Of a DNA stretch of 64,000 nt, positions 19,880-30,272 are shown piece after piece. The stretch is from positions 806,001 through 870,000 of the forward strand of contig OZ025793.1 of NCBI GenBank assembly GCA_964019425.1, read 5' to 3'. A program made the translations under genes and the position numbers. Numbering within the stretch: the stretch's first letter is position 1; each line of letters begins with the position of its first letter. Below the pieces are notes generated by a model. That model was not told the origin of the DNA. It did not search any database and saw only the letters and a program-made list of their open reading frames with translations. The stretch is from Flectonema sp. DT1601. Taxonomy: Eukaryota; Euglenozoa; Diplonemea; Diplonemida; Diplonemidae.

Positions 19880-20241
19880 TCTCTCTCAACAGCATGTAGG
19901 TTGGGCATGTGTGTGTGTTGTATCCGGTTACTTGGTACTCATACCTGTGGGTGGAGAAGAGTTGGAATAAGCAACCACTCAATCAATAATTAAGTACCTC
20001 TCCGTTCAAGAACTTTGTTCTGCTCATTCCAAAGTAATCCGCTGATGAGAACCTTAAAACTATTATATCATTCAGGCCGGAAACAATAAAAGAGAAAAAC
20101 AAAAAGAAAAGAAAAATAAGAAACTTCGTCAACTGCAATCAGGTACTGTTAGTACAGTTTTCCTCAATATTTCTTGAGCGGGAAAAGAAAAAAAACATAT
20201 GTGAAACTGCCTTATGTTACCTTCGTGTGTAGATATTTAAA
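19880..20241. other. Intergenic upstream of the WD40 gene
   Basis: No gene is seen. The right part (from about 20215) joins the array flank through a short deletion junction at AAACT (20239-20243). Confidence 0.5.
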
Positions 20242-20558
20242 CTGCGACAAAAAAGAAAAAGAATAAACCAAATTGATAAAGACAAGACTACCTTCTTCAT
20301 TGCTTTAAATCCTGGGAAGTTAAATTGAACATAAGCGGGTCGTGTTTGTCAAAACCAAATCAAAAGCGAACGCACAAGAAAAAGTACAACAATTGCAGAA
20401 CAGAGGAAGACAACAACAAGTAACTATAAGCGGAATACCGAAGTACACCACGGCAGTTCAGAATTAAACAGAGAACTTAACAAAGAATACAAGTTTTCTT
20501 TTTTTCTTTTTCTTTTTTTTTTTGGATATTTTTCTTTTGTGTTTTATTTTTATTTTAC

Positions 20559-20590
<32 letters not shown>

Positions 20591-20765
20591 CTAACGACAC
20601 AAATACATCAACCCAGTGCGGTGAACAGGGACAAGGCACAGCTAACTTGTTCACAATGACAAGTTCTTACACATGCCGACTCCTCTCCTTTCCTCTCTCC
20701 TTTCTTCTCCTCTCCACTACATTCAGGACATAGCTTAACCACATGAATAGCAGTCAATCAATAGC

Positions 20766-22313
20766 TCAGTAGTATCTGGATGGTGATCCCAAAGCAGCCA
20801 ACTTGGCGTCGAGAATTGGACTTCCGGATCCGATGCTTCTCAACGGAGATCCAGCTCCAACAGCAGCGAGAGGAGACAACGGGTCGACAAGTGCAACAGT
20901 ATGTCTTGGGCTTGCACTGTGAACAGCTCTCGTCAGCGAAGCAGCACGTGCAACGTCTCCGGCCCTCGCAGCATCCAACCCGGCGAGTCTCGCAGACGCG
21001 TGTGCCCCAGCCTCAACTCCCGTCGCGGCAACCTCCCTCGCCCCGGCAGCTGCAAGTGCTCCATGCTCCTGTGCGTGTCTCACTCTCTCGATCGAAGCAT
21101 GAGTCACGGCCGCTCCGTGTGCCCCGCGGGCAGCAACTTCGTTCGCAGACGCGTGTGCGTAGGTCGCATGTGCTCCCTCCAACATCCTTCCGCTTCTTCT
21201 GAGAGATCCGTGCGCTTCTGCAACATTTCCGTGTGCCGCCGCTTCCTCCACTCCACGCGCAGCCAACTCAGCTCTCGCAGCCGCAGCATCCCTCGCCGCC
21301 ACTGAAGCACCCGCCACCGCAACCTGCGCATCCCTGTCCGCCAAAGCGAGTCTCGACGAAGCATTCGTTGCCCCGGCGTGCTCAGCCGCAGCCCTTCTCG
21401 CAGCCGCATCCGCCTCAGCAGCAGTCGCCCCGTGGTGCAAGGCACGGGCCCTCGCCTGCTGCTCAACAGCCGCCGCTTCCGCTCTCGACTGTGCCGCAGC
21501 AACACGGGCAGCGTCCGCTTCTCTACCAGCAACAGCCAACGCCGTGGTCGCCGCACGTTCCGCAGCAGCAGCTTCCCGTGCCGCCGCCGCAGCCGCCGCC
21601 GCAGCCGCAGCAGCCTCAGCCCTTCTCGCCTCAGCCATCGCGGCCTGTGCCTCGATTCCAGCAGCCCTGTCTCTCGACAACGCAGCCGCAGTCGTCGCTT
21701 CCTGTGCGAGTGCCGCCGCAGCCCTCTCCCCGGCCCTCGCGTTCGCAGCATCCGCCCCGGCCGCAGTCGCTCTCGCCGCAGCCACGTTTGCCTCAACTGA
21801 CCTTCCGTTTCTCACAGCTCCCAGTTGAGCCGCAGTCGCCGTCGCCGACGCGCTGTGCAAGTCACGATCCGCAGCCCTTCTCCCCGCAAGGTCCCTGTCC
21901 AGTGCCTTCGCTCCCAGAACTCCCTCCGCTGCAGCAAGGTGTGCCTGGTTTCTCTGGAACTCAACTCCCCTCACCGAAACTTCTGATCCCGCGGCGGTCG
22001 CCGCAATCGCAGATGACTGGTGGGCAACAGCAGCAGCTCCCTCCCTCATCGAAGCGTCAGCAGCAAGTCTTCCCTGCAGAGCGGTTCTTCCCGATTGCGC
22101 AATCGCTCCCGCTCTGGCATGGCTCGCGTTCATCGAAGCCGCCGCAGCCGACGACGACATCAAACCAGCCCTCGCCGATGCTTCGATCGATCCGGCGCGG
22201 GCAGCAGCTTCTCCGACAGCGTAGGTGTGTCCCACAGCGGCGTGCACAGGATCATCAACGATTACCGCTCTTGGGCTCAGGCTGGCAGCGAGACGAGGAG
22301 ACAAGTAGGCCAT
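20766..22313 (-). CDS. Alanine-rich helical protein, copy 2
   Basis: This 515-residue protein is identical to the copies at 8004-9551 and 30273-31820, and I saw no base difference in the coding sequence while reading. It has the same Ala-rich core with N-terminal LSPR and C-terminal SPxx ends and no signal or membrane segment. It is followed downstream on the coding strand by the WD40 gene and preceded by a class B subtilase. Such identity, beside subtilases that differ clearly between units, implies very recent copying or continuing gene conversion. Confidence 0.8.
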   Translation of the reverse strand: MAYLSPRLAASLSPRAVIVDDPVHAAVGHTYAVGEAAARAGSIEASARAGLMSSSAAAASMNASHARAGAIAQSGRTALQGRLAADASMREGAAAVAHQSSAIAATAAGSEVSVRGVEFQRNQAHLAAAEGVLGAKALDRDLAGRRAADRDLHSASATATAAQLGAVRNGRSVEANVAAARATAAGADAANARAGERAAAALAQEATTAAALSRDRAAGIEAQAAMAEARRAEAAAAAAAAAAAAREAAAAERAATTALAVAGREADAARVAAAQSRAEAAAVEQQARARALHHGATAAEADAAARRAAAEHAGATNASSRLALADRDAQVAVAGASVAARDAAAARAELAARGVEEAAAHGNVAEAHGSLRRSGRMLEGAHATYAHASANEVAARGAHGAAVTHASIERVRHAQEHGALAAAGAREVAATGVEAGAHASARLAGLDAARAGDVARAASLTRAVHSASPRHTVALVDPLSPLAAVGAGSPLRSIGSGSPILDAKLAALGSPSRYY

Positions 22314-23024
22314 TGTTGAGTGTGTGTGTGTGGTAAGGTGTCGATTGGAAACTGTGATGAGAATAAACTAATCAAATGGAAGCTAACGATCTCCGGGTAG
22401 AATTAAAACGAATTATTTAGTCACAGATCTTCATACACATGACGTGCTTCTACCTACAGAAAAGAGAGAATATGGGATAATACCTGAGACTCACCTGACA
22501 AAATCACTTTTATCTACCAGTTAAGGGATCACACATAGAGAGCAACACACACAAAGGAGGTGAAAAAAAGTCTGTTTTAGCCACCCCTCCATGATAGTTA
22601 CCAATAATATATAACAAAGAGAGAGGAAGAAAATTAATTTAAAACCCGTTGTTTGCAAACACCACGGCAACATGAGCAAACAAAAACGTATTGGATGTGT
22701 AACAACACGGTACTGACACACCCGAATATTGCAATAGAGAGAGACAGAGGGAGGGGAAATAGCGCTGAGGGTGGCAACAATAATTGCACCGCCTTCTGCA
22801 GCATGGGGAGTGTGGTGGGCCATTCGGCACCATAAGTTAACATAAATAAAGTGGAAGAAGCAAGCAAGAGTGAGAGGGAAAAGGAAAGTCAAATTATTTT
22901 GTGGAAATCAGAACATGACTAAATGAAAGTACATGTACTTTATAAACATATTAACGAATGAAGGAGTTTCCTTTCTTTTTATAACGGACAGAAGCAAAGA
23001 AGGAATAAACAAACTGACACCCCA
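22314..23024. other. Intergenic: alanine-rich gene upstream region and subtilase B 3' flank
   Basis: The segment 22506-23024 is the class B 3' flank; it is shared with 32013-32531 and differs from the class A flank after about 22636. No gene is seen. Confidence 0.5.
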
Positions 23025-24908
23025 CTAGCACTGACAACCTTCACAGTCGCAACCATATGTGCCTTCAAGGACACTACATTGGTAACCACGTGAGACCCAA
23101 TAGTCACAGCTGCGTCTTGAGCATCCCCTGCTGTTGCTACATCCTCCCGAAGAGGCAGGTGCCTGCGTCGATGGCGAAGAGGCAGGTGGCGAAGGAGCCG
23201 ATGAGCAAGCATTGCATCCACTGCAATCACAACGACTTAAACTACCGCAACCATACCCTTTCTCATTCCAGTAGTCACAACTCCTTCCGTAACAATTACT
23301 TGTGTCAACACATCCCTGTGCTGGAGTTGACGCCGCAGGTTGGGATGTCGGCGCCGGAGCACTTCCACAATTGGAACACCCCGTGCAATCACAACGACTT
23401 AAACTGCTGCAACCGCACCCTCTTGAGAACCAGTAGTCGCAACTCTCTCCATAGCAACCGCTTTGATCAGCACATCCCGTAGGAGGGGTCGGCGGTGTTG
23501 GTGGAGACGTCGGGGCCGGCGGTGTTGGCGTTGTTGGCGGGGTCGGTGGTGTTGGTGGAGACGTCGGGGCCGGCGGTGTTGGCGTTGTTGGCGGGGTCGG
23601 TGGTGTTGGTGGAGACGTCGGGGCCGGCGGTGTTGGCGTTGTTGGCGGGGTCGGTGTTCTTGGTGGAGATGTCGGGGTCGGAGGTGTTGGTGGAGATGGC
23701 GGGGTCGGTGTTGTTGGTGGAAACTCCTCTCCATCACAAGGAATGTTAAGCATCTTATTCGGTGCTCCACGAGTGTCAGAGATAAATCCATTTCCTGCAT
23801 TACTCAACAACCAGTCTGTCACGTCCCCCGATGACGCCGTAGGGTTCTGTCCGAGGAATACGGCCATCGCTCCCGCAACGTGCGGAGATGACATGGAAGT
23901 GCCCGATAAAGTCGCAGTCGCCGAATCGTGTGATGCCCCAGCAGACACGATGTTGGACCCAGGAGCGAAGATGTCGGTACAAGACCCAAAGTTGGAAAAC
24001 GATGATCGAGAATCTCTAGAAGTCGTCGAAGCAACAGTCACCGCAGAAGGTGCCGAAGCAGGGCTCTTTGAGCAGGCGTCTCCGTTATCGTTACCAGCAG
24101 ACACAGCGAAGCTGACCCCAGAGCGAATAGCTGCTTCGACAGCATCATTCTCAGAGCGAGAACGGCTACCACCCAGAGACATGTTCACGAGTGACGGTCT
24201 ACCGGTGCGACGAGCCTGCTCGACTACCCACTGAATCCCCCTAATGATACCCGCTGTCGTACCTCGTCCATTATCTCCGAGTACCTTAACTGCGATGACG
24301 TTCGCCCGCTTCGCCACTCCGTACGTCTTCCCAGCCACAGTCCCAGCAACGTGGGTTCCATGGCCTTGGCGGTCTGAATTCGATGAACCACTCACAAAGT
24401 TTTCTCCCCAGGTGCACCTTTCCCCATCAAACTCGTCGTGCGAGCAGCGAATCCCCGTGTCCAGTATGTACGCATCGACTCCCTCGCCCCACCTCGCGTT
24501 GTGCGAGAACGTTGACCCAACATCGCTCGCACGCTCAACAGTTACTCGCTTCTGTCCCCACGAAACGGGTGAACGCTGGCTGTTTGGACACGTTTCCTGA
24601 GTAATGCGAGCGATCTGAACAGGCTCATAGTACTCTACAATACCTTTGTCACCCTTCGCAATCTCACTATCAGCCCATGCCTTCAATGAGTCGTCGAGTT
24701 CTGATTCAACCGCTTCAAAGGTCTCTCCGATTTGACACAGCCGACCTCCTTGCTGTGAGGACATAATTTTGTCATTCGCTGCACTTCTTTTGATACCGTT
24801 TCGGTACTTTACGATGTACTTGCCCTGAACGATATCTCCATCTGCTTGAACTGCCTGAGAGTTCGCTAATGAAAGGACGTATCCAACTAGAAATATCGAA
24901 GTCTTCAT
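23025..24908 (-). CDS. Secreted proteinase K-like subtilase (class B, long linker)
   Basis: This 627-residue protease has the same signal peptide, propeptide and catalytic motifs as class A (LDTGI, GHGTHVAG, GTSMSSPH; oxyanion Asn in SAGNDN). It differs in the substrate region (RSENDAVEAAIRSG, DACSKSP) and in the modules (GCYGESCDYWFSRGCGC). The linker is a Thr/Pro repeat built on PPTPPTTPTPPAPTS units, three of them, about 55 residues longer in total than class A. The three Cys-rich modules end in GCDCEGCQC as in class A. It contains GFISDTRGAPN; the copy at 32532 has Pro in place of that Thr, as do the class A copies. Confidence 0.93.
   Translation of the reverse strand: MKTSIFLVGYVLSLANSQAVQADGDIVQGKYIVKYRNGIKRSAANDKIMSSQQGGRLCQIGETFEAVESELDDSLKAWADSEIAKGDKGIVEYYEPVQIARITQETCPNSQRSPVSWGQKRVTVERASDVGSTFSHNARWGEGVDAYILDTGIRCSHDEFDGERCTWGENFVSGSSNSDRQGHGTHVAGTVAGKTYGVAKRANVIAVKVLGDNGRGTTAGIIRGIQWVVEQARRTGRPSLVNMSLGGSRSRSENDAVEAAIRSGVSFAVSAGNDNGDACSKSPASAPSAVTVASTTSRDSRSSFSNFGSCTDIFAPGSNIVSAGASHDSATATLSGTSMSSPHVAGAMAVFLGQNPTASSGDVTDWLLSNAGNGFISDTRGAPNKMLNIPCDGEEFPPTTPTPPSPPTPPTPTSPPRTPTPPTTPTPPAPTSPPTPPTPPTTPTPPAPTSPPTPPTPPTTPTPPAPTSPPTPPTPPTGCADQSGCYGESCDYWFSRGCGCSSLSRCDCTGCSNCGSAPAPTSQPAASTPAQGCVDTSNCYGRSCDYWNEKGYGCGSLSRCDCSGCNACSSAPSPPASSPSTQAPASSGGCSNSRGCSRRSCDYWVSRGYQCSVLEGTYGCDCEGCQC
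23480..23720. repeat. Linker minisatellite (54 bp units) in subtilase B
   Basis: Tandem 54 bp units (GGTGTTGGTGGAGACGTCGG core) encode the Thr/Pro linker. Three near-identical units are present here and two in the copy at 32990-33180, which accounts for the 18-residue size difference. Confidence 0.8.
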
Positions 24909-25586
24909 TTTGAATTCGAGAAACTGAATTATTTAAATATATTAACAAAATTACATTCAAAATGAAACACAATACGGAGAAGAGATCACTCGTCGCTCGT
25001 CAAACGTAAAAAGCTGCGTCGTCTATACGAAGATTTATCTACCAGTTAAGGGATCACACATAGAGAGCAACACACACAAAGGAGGTGAAAAAAAGTCTGT
25101 TTTAGCCACCCCTCCATGATAGTTACCAATAATATATAACAAAGAGAGGAAGAAAATTAAATTTTTTTATATGTAGAATCCGTTGTTTGCAAACATCACG
25201 GCAACATGAGCAAACAAAAACGTATTGGATGTGTAACAACACGGTACTGACACACCCGAATATTGCAATAGAGAGAGACAGAGGGAGGGGAAATAGCGCT
25301 GAGGGTGGCAACAATTGCACCGCCTCTTCTTTCCATTTCATCGGCACCACGCCTGTTCAGCTGTCGCATGGGGAGTGTAGTGGGCCATACGGCACCATAA
25401 GTTAATATAAATAAAGTGGAAGAAACGAGAGTGGCAGGGAAGAGGAAAGTCAAATTATTTTGAACATGACTAAATGAAAGTACATGTACTTTATAAACAT
25501 ATTATCAACGCGATGAACAACGAAGGAGTTTCCTTTCTTTTTAAAACGGAAAGAAGCAAAGAAGGAATAAACAAACTGACACCCCA
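24909..25586. other. Intergenic: subtilase B upstream and subtilase A 3' flank
   Basis: The stretch corresponds base by base to 371-1050 with few changes. No gene is seen. The class A 3' flank starts at about 25030 after a short segment shared with the left edge of the window. Confidence 0.5.
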
Positions 25587-27332
25587 CTAGCACTGACAAC
25601 CTTCACAGTCGCAACCATATCTGCCTTCAAGGACACTACATTGGTAACCACGTGAGACCCAATAGTCACAGCTGCGTCTTGAGCATCCCCTGCTGTTGCG
25701 ACATCTTCCCGAAGAAGCAGGTGCCCGAGTCGGTGGCGAAGGAGCCGATGAGCAAGAATTGCATCCACTGCAATCACAACGACTTAAACTACCGCAACCA
25801 TACCCCCTCCCATTCCAGTAGTCACAACTCCTTCCGTAACAACCACTTGTGTCAGTACATCCACGTGCTGGAGGCGCAGGTCGGGATGGTGGCGACGGAG
25901 CATTTCTCCCACAATTCGAACACCCCGTGCAATCACAGCGGGTCAAACTGCTGCAACCGTACCCTCTTGAGACCCAGTAGTCGCAACTCCTTCCAAAGCA
26001 ACCGGTCTGATCAGCACATCCCGAAGGAGGGGACGGTGGTGTTGGTGGAGATGGCCTGGTTGGTGGAGATGGCGGAGATGGCCTAGTTGGTGGAGATGGC
26101 GGAGATGGCCTAGTTGGTGGAGATGGCGGGGTCGGTGGTGTCGGTGGAGAGCTTCCATCACAAGGAATGTTAAGCATCTTATTCGGTGCCCCACGAGGGT
26201 CAGAGATAAATCCATTTCCTGCATTACTCAACAACCAGTTTGTCACGTCCCCCGATGACGCTGAAGGGTTCTGTCCGAGGAATACGGCCATCGCTCCCGC
26301 AACGTGCGGAGATGCCATGGAAGTGCCCGATAAAGTCGCAGTCGCCGAATCGCGTGATATCCCAGCAGACACGATGCTGGACCCAGGAGCGAAGATGTCG
26401 GTACAAGACCCAAAGTTGGAAAACGATGATCGAGCATCTCTAGAAGTCATCGAAGCAACAGTCACCGCAGAAGGTGCCGAGGCAGGGCTCGATGAGCAGG
26501 CGTCTCCGTTTTCGTTACCAGCAGCCACAGCGAAGCTGACCCCAGAGCGAAAAGCTGCTTCGACAGCATCATTCGTAGAGCGAGAACGGCCACCACCCAG
26601 AGACATGTTCACGAGTGACGGTCTACCGGTGCGACGAGCCTGCTCGACTACCCACTGAATCCCCCTAATGATACCCGCTGTCGAACCTCCTCCATCATCA
26701 CCCAGTACCTTAACTGCGATGACGTTCGCCCGCTTCGCCACTCCGTACGTCTTCCCAGCCACAGTCCCAGCAACGTGGGTTCCATGGCCTTGGCGGTCTG
26801 AATTCGATGAACCACTCACAAAGTTTTCTCCCCAGGTGCACCTTCCTCCATCAAATTCGTCGTGCGAGCAGCGAATCCCCGTGTCCAGTATGTACGCATC
26901 AACTCCCTCGCCCCACCTCGCGTTGTGTAAGTACGTTGACCCAACATCGCTCGCACGCTCAACAGTTACTCGCTTCTGTCCCCACGAAACGGGTGAACGC
27001 TGGCTGTTTGGACACGTTTGCTGACTAATGCGAACGATCTGAACAGGCTCATAGTACTCTACAATACCTTTGTCACCCTTCGCAATCTCACTATCAGCCC
27101 ATGCCTTCAATGAGTCGTCGAGTTCTGATTCAACCGCTTCAAAGGTCTCTCCGATTTGGCACAGCTGACCTCCTTGCTGTGAGGACATAATTTTGTCATT
27201 CGCTGCACTTCTTTTGATACCGTTTCGGTACTTTACGATGTACTTGCCCTGAACGATATCTTCATCTGCTTGAACTGCCTGAGAGTTCGCTAATGAAAGG
27301 ACGTATCCAACTAGAAATATCGAAGTCTTCAT
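25587..27332 (-). CDS. Secreted proteinase K-like subtilase (class A, copy 3)
   Basis: This 581-residue class A protease has all catalytic residues. It is nine residues longer than the other class A copies because of one extra PTRPSPPSP unit in the linker (27 bp at about 26080-26110). Near the propeptide end it reads IVEYYEPVQI, the class B version, before returning to class A (VRISQQ), a sign of gene conversion from a class B neighbour. Minor changes are Gln for Arg in QGGQLCQ and Ala for Val in RAPASSGR. It lies next to class B with the usual 678 bp spacing. Confidence 0.92.
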   Translation of the reverse strand: MKTSIFLVGYVLSLANSQAVQADEDIVQGKYIVKYRNGIKRSAANDKIMSSQQGGQLCQIGETFEAVESELDDSLKAWADSEIAKGDKGIVEYYEPVQIVRISQQTCPNSQRSPVSWGQKRVTVERASDVGSTYLHNARWGEGVDAYILDTGIRCSHDEFDGGRCTWGENFVSGSSNSDRQGHGTHVAGTVAGKTYGVAKRANVIAVKVLGDDGGGSTAGIIRGIQWVVEQARRTGRPSLVNMSLGGGRSRSTNDAVEAAFRSGVSFAVAAGNENGDACSSSPASAPSAVTVASMTSRDARSSFSNFGSCTDIFAPGSSIVSAGISRDSATATLSGTSMASPHVAGAMAVFLGQNPSASSGDVTNWLLSNAGNGFISDPRGAPNKMLNIPCDGSSPPTPPTPPSPPTRPSPPSPPTRPSPPSPPTRPSPPTPPSPPSGCADQTGCFGRSCDYWVSRGYGCSSLTRCDCTGCSNCGRNAPSPPSRPAPPARGCTDTSGCYGRSCDYWNGRGYGCGSLSRCDCSGCNSCSSAPSPPTRAPASSGRCRNSRGCSRRSCDYWVSRGYQCSVLEGRYGCDCEGCQC

Positions 27333-27632
27333 TTTGAATTCGGGAAACTGAATTATTTAAATATATTAACAAAATTACATTCGAAATGAAACACGCAACT
27401 CACGCAACCTTTTCCTTGTAGCAACAGTACAAATGCAAAAATTCGTAGTACAACGAACAAGAAAAGGGTTGGTTTCGGGCTAAAATTAAAAAATCTTTCT
27501 TCAAACTATTCTTACTGATGGTTAATATCATTAATTTTAGTATAGAAAAGTGAGAATAAAAAAAAATATATAGAGACTAGTAAAAGAAAAGTATCCATTT
27601 CCGCAATCTCCTAACATCTATGGAGATGATTA

Positions 27633-27744
27633 TTAATTTTCTTCATCAACATCCCAGTCAAGCATTTTGGTATTCTCCCCGATGTCATGCAAAGCAACAA
27701 TTGAGTTATTTATTTGCTCCGAAGTAAATCCGTCGAATTTAGGA
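27633..27744 (-). pseudogene. Truncated copy of the 87-residue gene
   Basis: About 37 C-terminal codons match the gene at 12321-12584 (ending LDWDVDEEN). The match stops abruptly at 27744, where the sequence of the long unclassified ORF begins. The 5' part is absent from this unit. Confidence 0.75.
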
Positions 27745-27752
27745 AGTGGTTG

Positions 27753-29465
27753 CTAATTCCGCGAGTAGTCCCGTTTCTCATTACGATCAAAACGGTCAGC
27801 CATTTCAGACTTAGTAGGAATAGCAGAGTTAGCTCGTTGCCTACTTGAGACGGTCAGCCTCTGAGATCCCGATCCTTTATCATTATTCAGAGACTCAATC
27901 TCCTTTCGAAGACACCTATTCGCATCCCTCTCTTCAGCAAGGTCCTGCCGTAGACTCTTCACAGCCGCCGTTAGTTCAGTAACCTGCGATACCAATTTAG
28001 AAATGTCGGATTGTTGACAGTTGTACTGCGAAGGCGGGAGGGGCAGCTGCTGTTTGTTCGATTGTGGCGTTTGCAGATATTGCTGATTTTGCTGAGAAAC
28101 AGGCGGTGGCGATAAATCAATTCCAACAGATGGCGCAGCGTTAGGTTGACAGAGGTGAGGAAACTCGTCCAGGTCCATCTTATCGGGATTCTGCTTGCCG
28201 AGGCCCACCTCTTTGATTGTGATCATGTCATCACGAAGAATGATGAAGTTACTCTTGGGTTTCTCCTTGGCCACTACAATCATCTTAGGAAGCTCCTTTC
28301 TGCTCCTGTACCGAACAACGACGCTAATCTCCCACCCTTGGTGAGCACAGACTTGCACCACTTCAAGCGAACTCATCGCATCAATAGATCGGCTCCTCAA
28401 ACAGAACTTGAGGCCTTCAGGTGGAGGCGGCAGTGCATTCTCACCCAGCTTCGATCGCACGTAATCTTCGTCGGTCTTCAGACACACAATCCCCAGCTTG
28501 CGTGAGTGGCGGTAGAACCTCAGAGGCAACCGGAGTTCACCGGCTAGCGATGAGGCTAACTTAAAATCCACCGTGAGCTGGATTGACGTCCTGCACGGTG
28601 CTGAGTCTGCGAAATTCGGTACTGATAAGAAGTACCCACCACTCCCACTTGCCCCTCTCAAGGCGTCAACAGCGTCTGCTGGCACCCTCATGTTCACAGA
28701 CTTAACATGAGGGTCTGTTTCCTTCTTGTTGGCAGGGCACAAGAGGTGCGGCTCGATAGGCAGGTTCGTAACTGCTGTGTAGTAGTCGGAAGCCTTCTTG
28801 CATAATTCACTCGGCGAAGGCACCTTGTCGTTGGAGTGGAGCGCGTGGTGGTGGAACAATACCACTCGATTGTCACCGGCAGTCAGAGCGTCTCCACGGA
28901 AGAGGGTAGCTGGTTTCCCGGTTGATACAATCCAAACGGTCCGATGTGTCAGTACACCGTCGTTTACCACCGCCGGGAACTGTATCTTCTTACCGCCCCC
29001 AGGGTTTTTCTTGCAAATTACCGAGAGGTTTGTTCCCGGTCGGAGTTTAATCATCGCCTCTGCATCAGAGGCCGTGCCCAGAGACACACCACACGTAATC
29101 GACGTGTTAAAAACGCCAGACGTCGAAATTACTGGAACAGACCAGTCATCATCACGGAGTCGGCAGTCCCACCGCTTCTCCTGCACATTCGGCAAATTAG
29201 TTGCTGCCTTCCCATCACATCGGACCTCCTTCAGTCCACTAAACGAATTCAGCGCTTGAGCCGGCTCGGGCTTGCGCTTCACTACCTTGGGCCGCTTACC
29301 ACGTACCCTCGTCCATTCTTCATTCATCGGCGATAAATCCACCGATGGCTTCTCTCCCCCGTTGCGTTTAGTAACCCCCTTTACATTCAAACCCTTCTGT
29401 ATCTCACCGAGCATGCCCACCATCTTCTCCAGCATCAGGCCAAATAGGCCTGGATCCAATGTCAT
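27753..29465 (-). CDS. Unclassified 570-residue protein, possibly from a mobile element
   Basis: I do not recognise this protein. It has a basic N-terminal part (KRPKVVKRKPEP), a globular middle (about 100-420) with no catalytic motif I can name, a Gln/Pro-rich stretch (about 455-490) and a short C-terminal coiled coil (VTELTAAVKSLRQDLAEERD) followed by a basic tail. The layout resembles first ORFs (nucleic-acid-binding, coiled-coil) of retroelements. However, no reverse transcriptase or other second ORF is present, and no zinc knuckle is seen. It begins the segment that cuts the small-gene copy at 27744. Part of its upstream sequence recurs inverted at 4127-4193, which supports a dispersed element. 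Confidence 0.5.
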   Translation of the reverse strand: MTLDPGLFGLMLEKMVGMLGEIQKGLNVKGVTKRNGGEKPSVDLSPMNEEWTRVRGKRPKVVKRKPEPAQALNSFSGLKEVRCDGKAATNLPNVQEKRWDCRLRDDDWSVPVISTSGVFNTSITCGVSLGTASDAEAMIKLRPGTNLSVICKKNPGGGKKIQFPAVVNDGVLTHRTVWIVSTGKPATLFRGDALTAGDNRVVLFHHHALHSNDKVPSPSELCKKASDYYTAVTNLPIEPHLLCPANKKETDPHVKSVNMRVPADAVDALRGASGSGGYFLSVPNFADSAPCRTSIQLTVDFKLASSLAGELRLPLRFYRHSRKLGIVCLKTDEDYVRSKLGENALPPPPEGLKFCLRSRSIDAMSSLEVVQVCAHQGWEISVVVRYRSRKELPKMIVVAKEKPKSNFIILRDDMITIKEVGLGKQNPDKMDLDEFPHLCQPNAAPSVGIDLSPPPVSQQNQQYLQTPQSNKQQLPLPPSQYNCQQSDISKLVSQVTELTAAVKSLRQDLAEERDANRCLRKEIESLNNDKGSGSQRLTVSSRQRANSAIPTKSEMADRFDRNEKRDYSRN

Positions 29466-30057
29466 AGTTGTTAATTATTGGAAATCAATAAAGTACAGAC
29501 TTAGGTATCGTGAGTACAAAAGGATGGCAAACGAATACTCGTCAGAGATATATGGTTCAGCTCAAAAAGAGGAAACAATGGAGTTTTAAATCTACTGATT
29601 GGACACCGCCGGAAGTGTCAACAGCAGAAACTAAAGAGTAGATCTCATGGTTACCTTCGTGTGGATATTTAAACTTCGAGAAAACAGAAAAAGAGTAAAC
29701 TAAATTGCAATAATATAGTATTTTTTTATTTGCACAAGGAAAAATAATACTACGTTATTTCCATTCCATCACCGAACGTGAGAAGACTAGACTACCTTCT
29801 TCATTGCTTTAAATCCTGGGAAGTTAAATTGAACATAAGCGGGTCGTGTTTGTCAAAACCAAATCAAAAGCGAACGCACAAGAAAAAGTACAACAATTGC
29901 AGAACAGAGGAAGACAACAACAAGTAACTATAAGCGGAATACCGAAGTACACCACGGCAGTTCAGAATTAAACAGAGAACTTAACAAAGAATACAAGTTT
30001 TCTTTTTTTCTTTTTCTTTTTTTTTTTGGATATTTTTCTTTTGTGTTTTATTTTTAT

Positions 30058-30097
<40 letters not shown>

Positions 30098-30272
30098 CTA
30101 ACGACACAAATACATCAACCCAGTGCGGTGAACAGGGACAAGGCACAGCTAACTTGTTCACAATGACAAGTTCTTACACATGCCGACTCCTCTCCTTTCC
30201 TCTCTCCTTTCTTCTCCTCTCCATTACATTCAGGACATAGCTTAACCACATGAATAGCAGTCAATCAATAGC
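29466..30272. other. Intergenic: element 5' flank, pogo empty site, alanine-rich gene 3' flank
   Basis: The segment 29585-29657 is a dispersed repeat also found at 4127-4193. The segment 29655-29790 is the uninterrupted version of the site that carries the pogo-like element at 5109-7429; the target TA is at 29716-29717. From about 29790 the flank of the alanine-rich gene begins, with a T run near 30063-30090. Confidence 0.75.

Larger units (their letters stand above)
20242..27744. repeat. Array unit 2: alanine-rich gene + subtilase B + subtilase A
   Basis: This is the fullest cassette: alanine-rich gene (20766-22313), class B (23025-24908), class A (25587-27332) and a truncated copy of the small gene (27633-27744). 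The flanks match the other units closely, including the T run near 20557 and the TG run at 22320. Confidence 0.85.
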
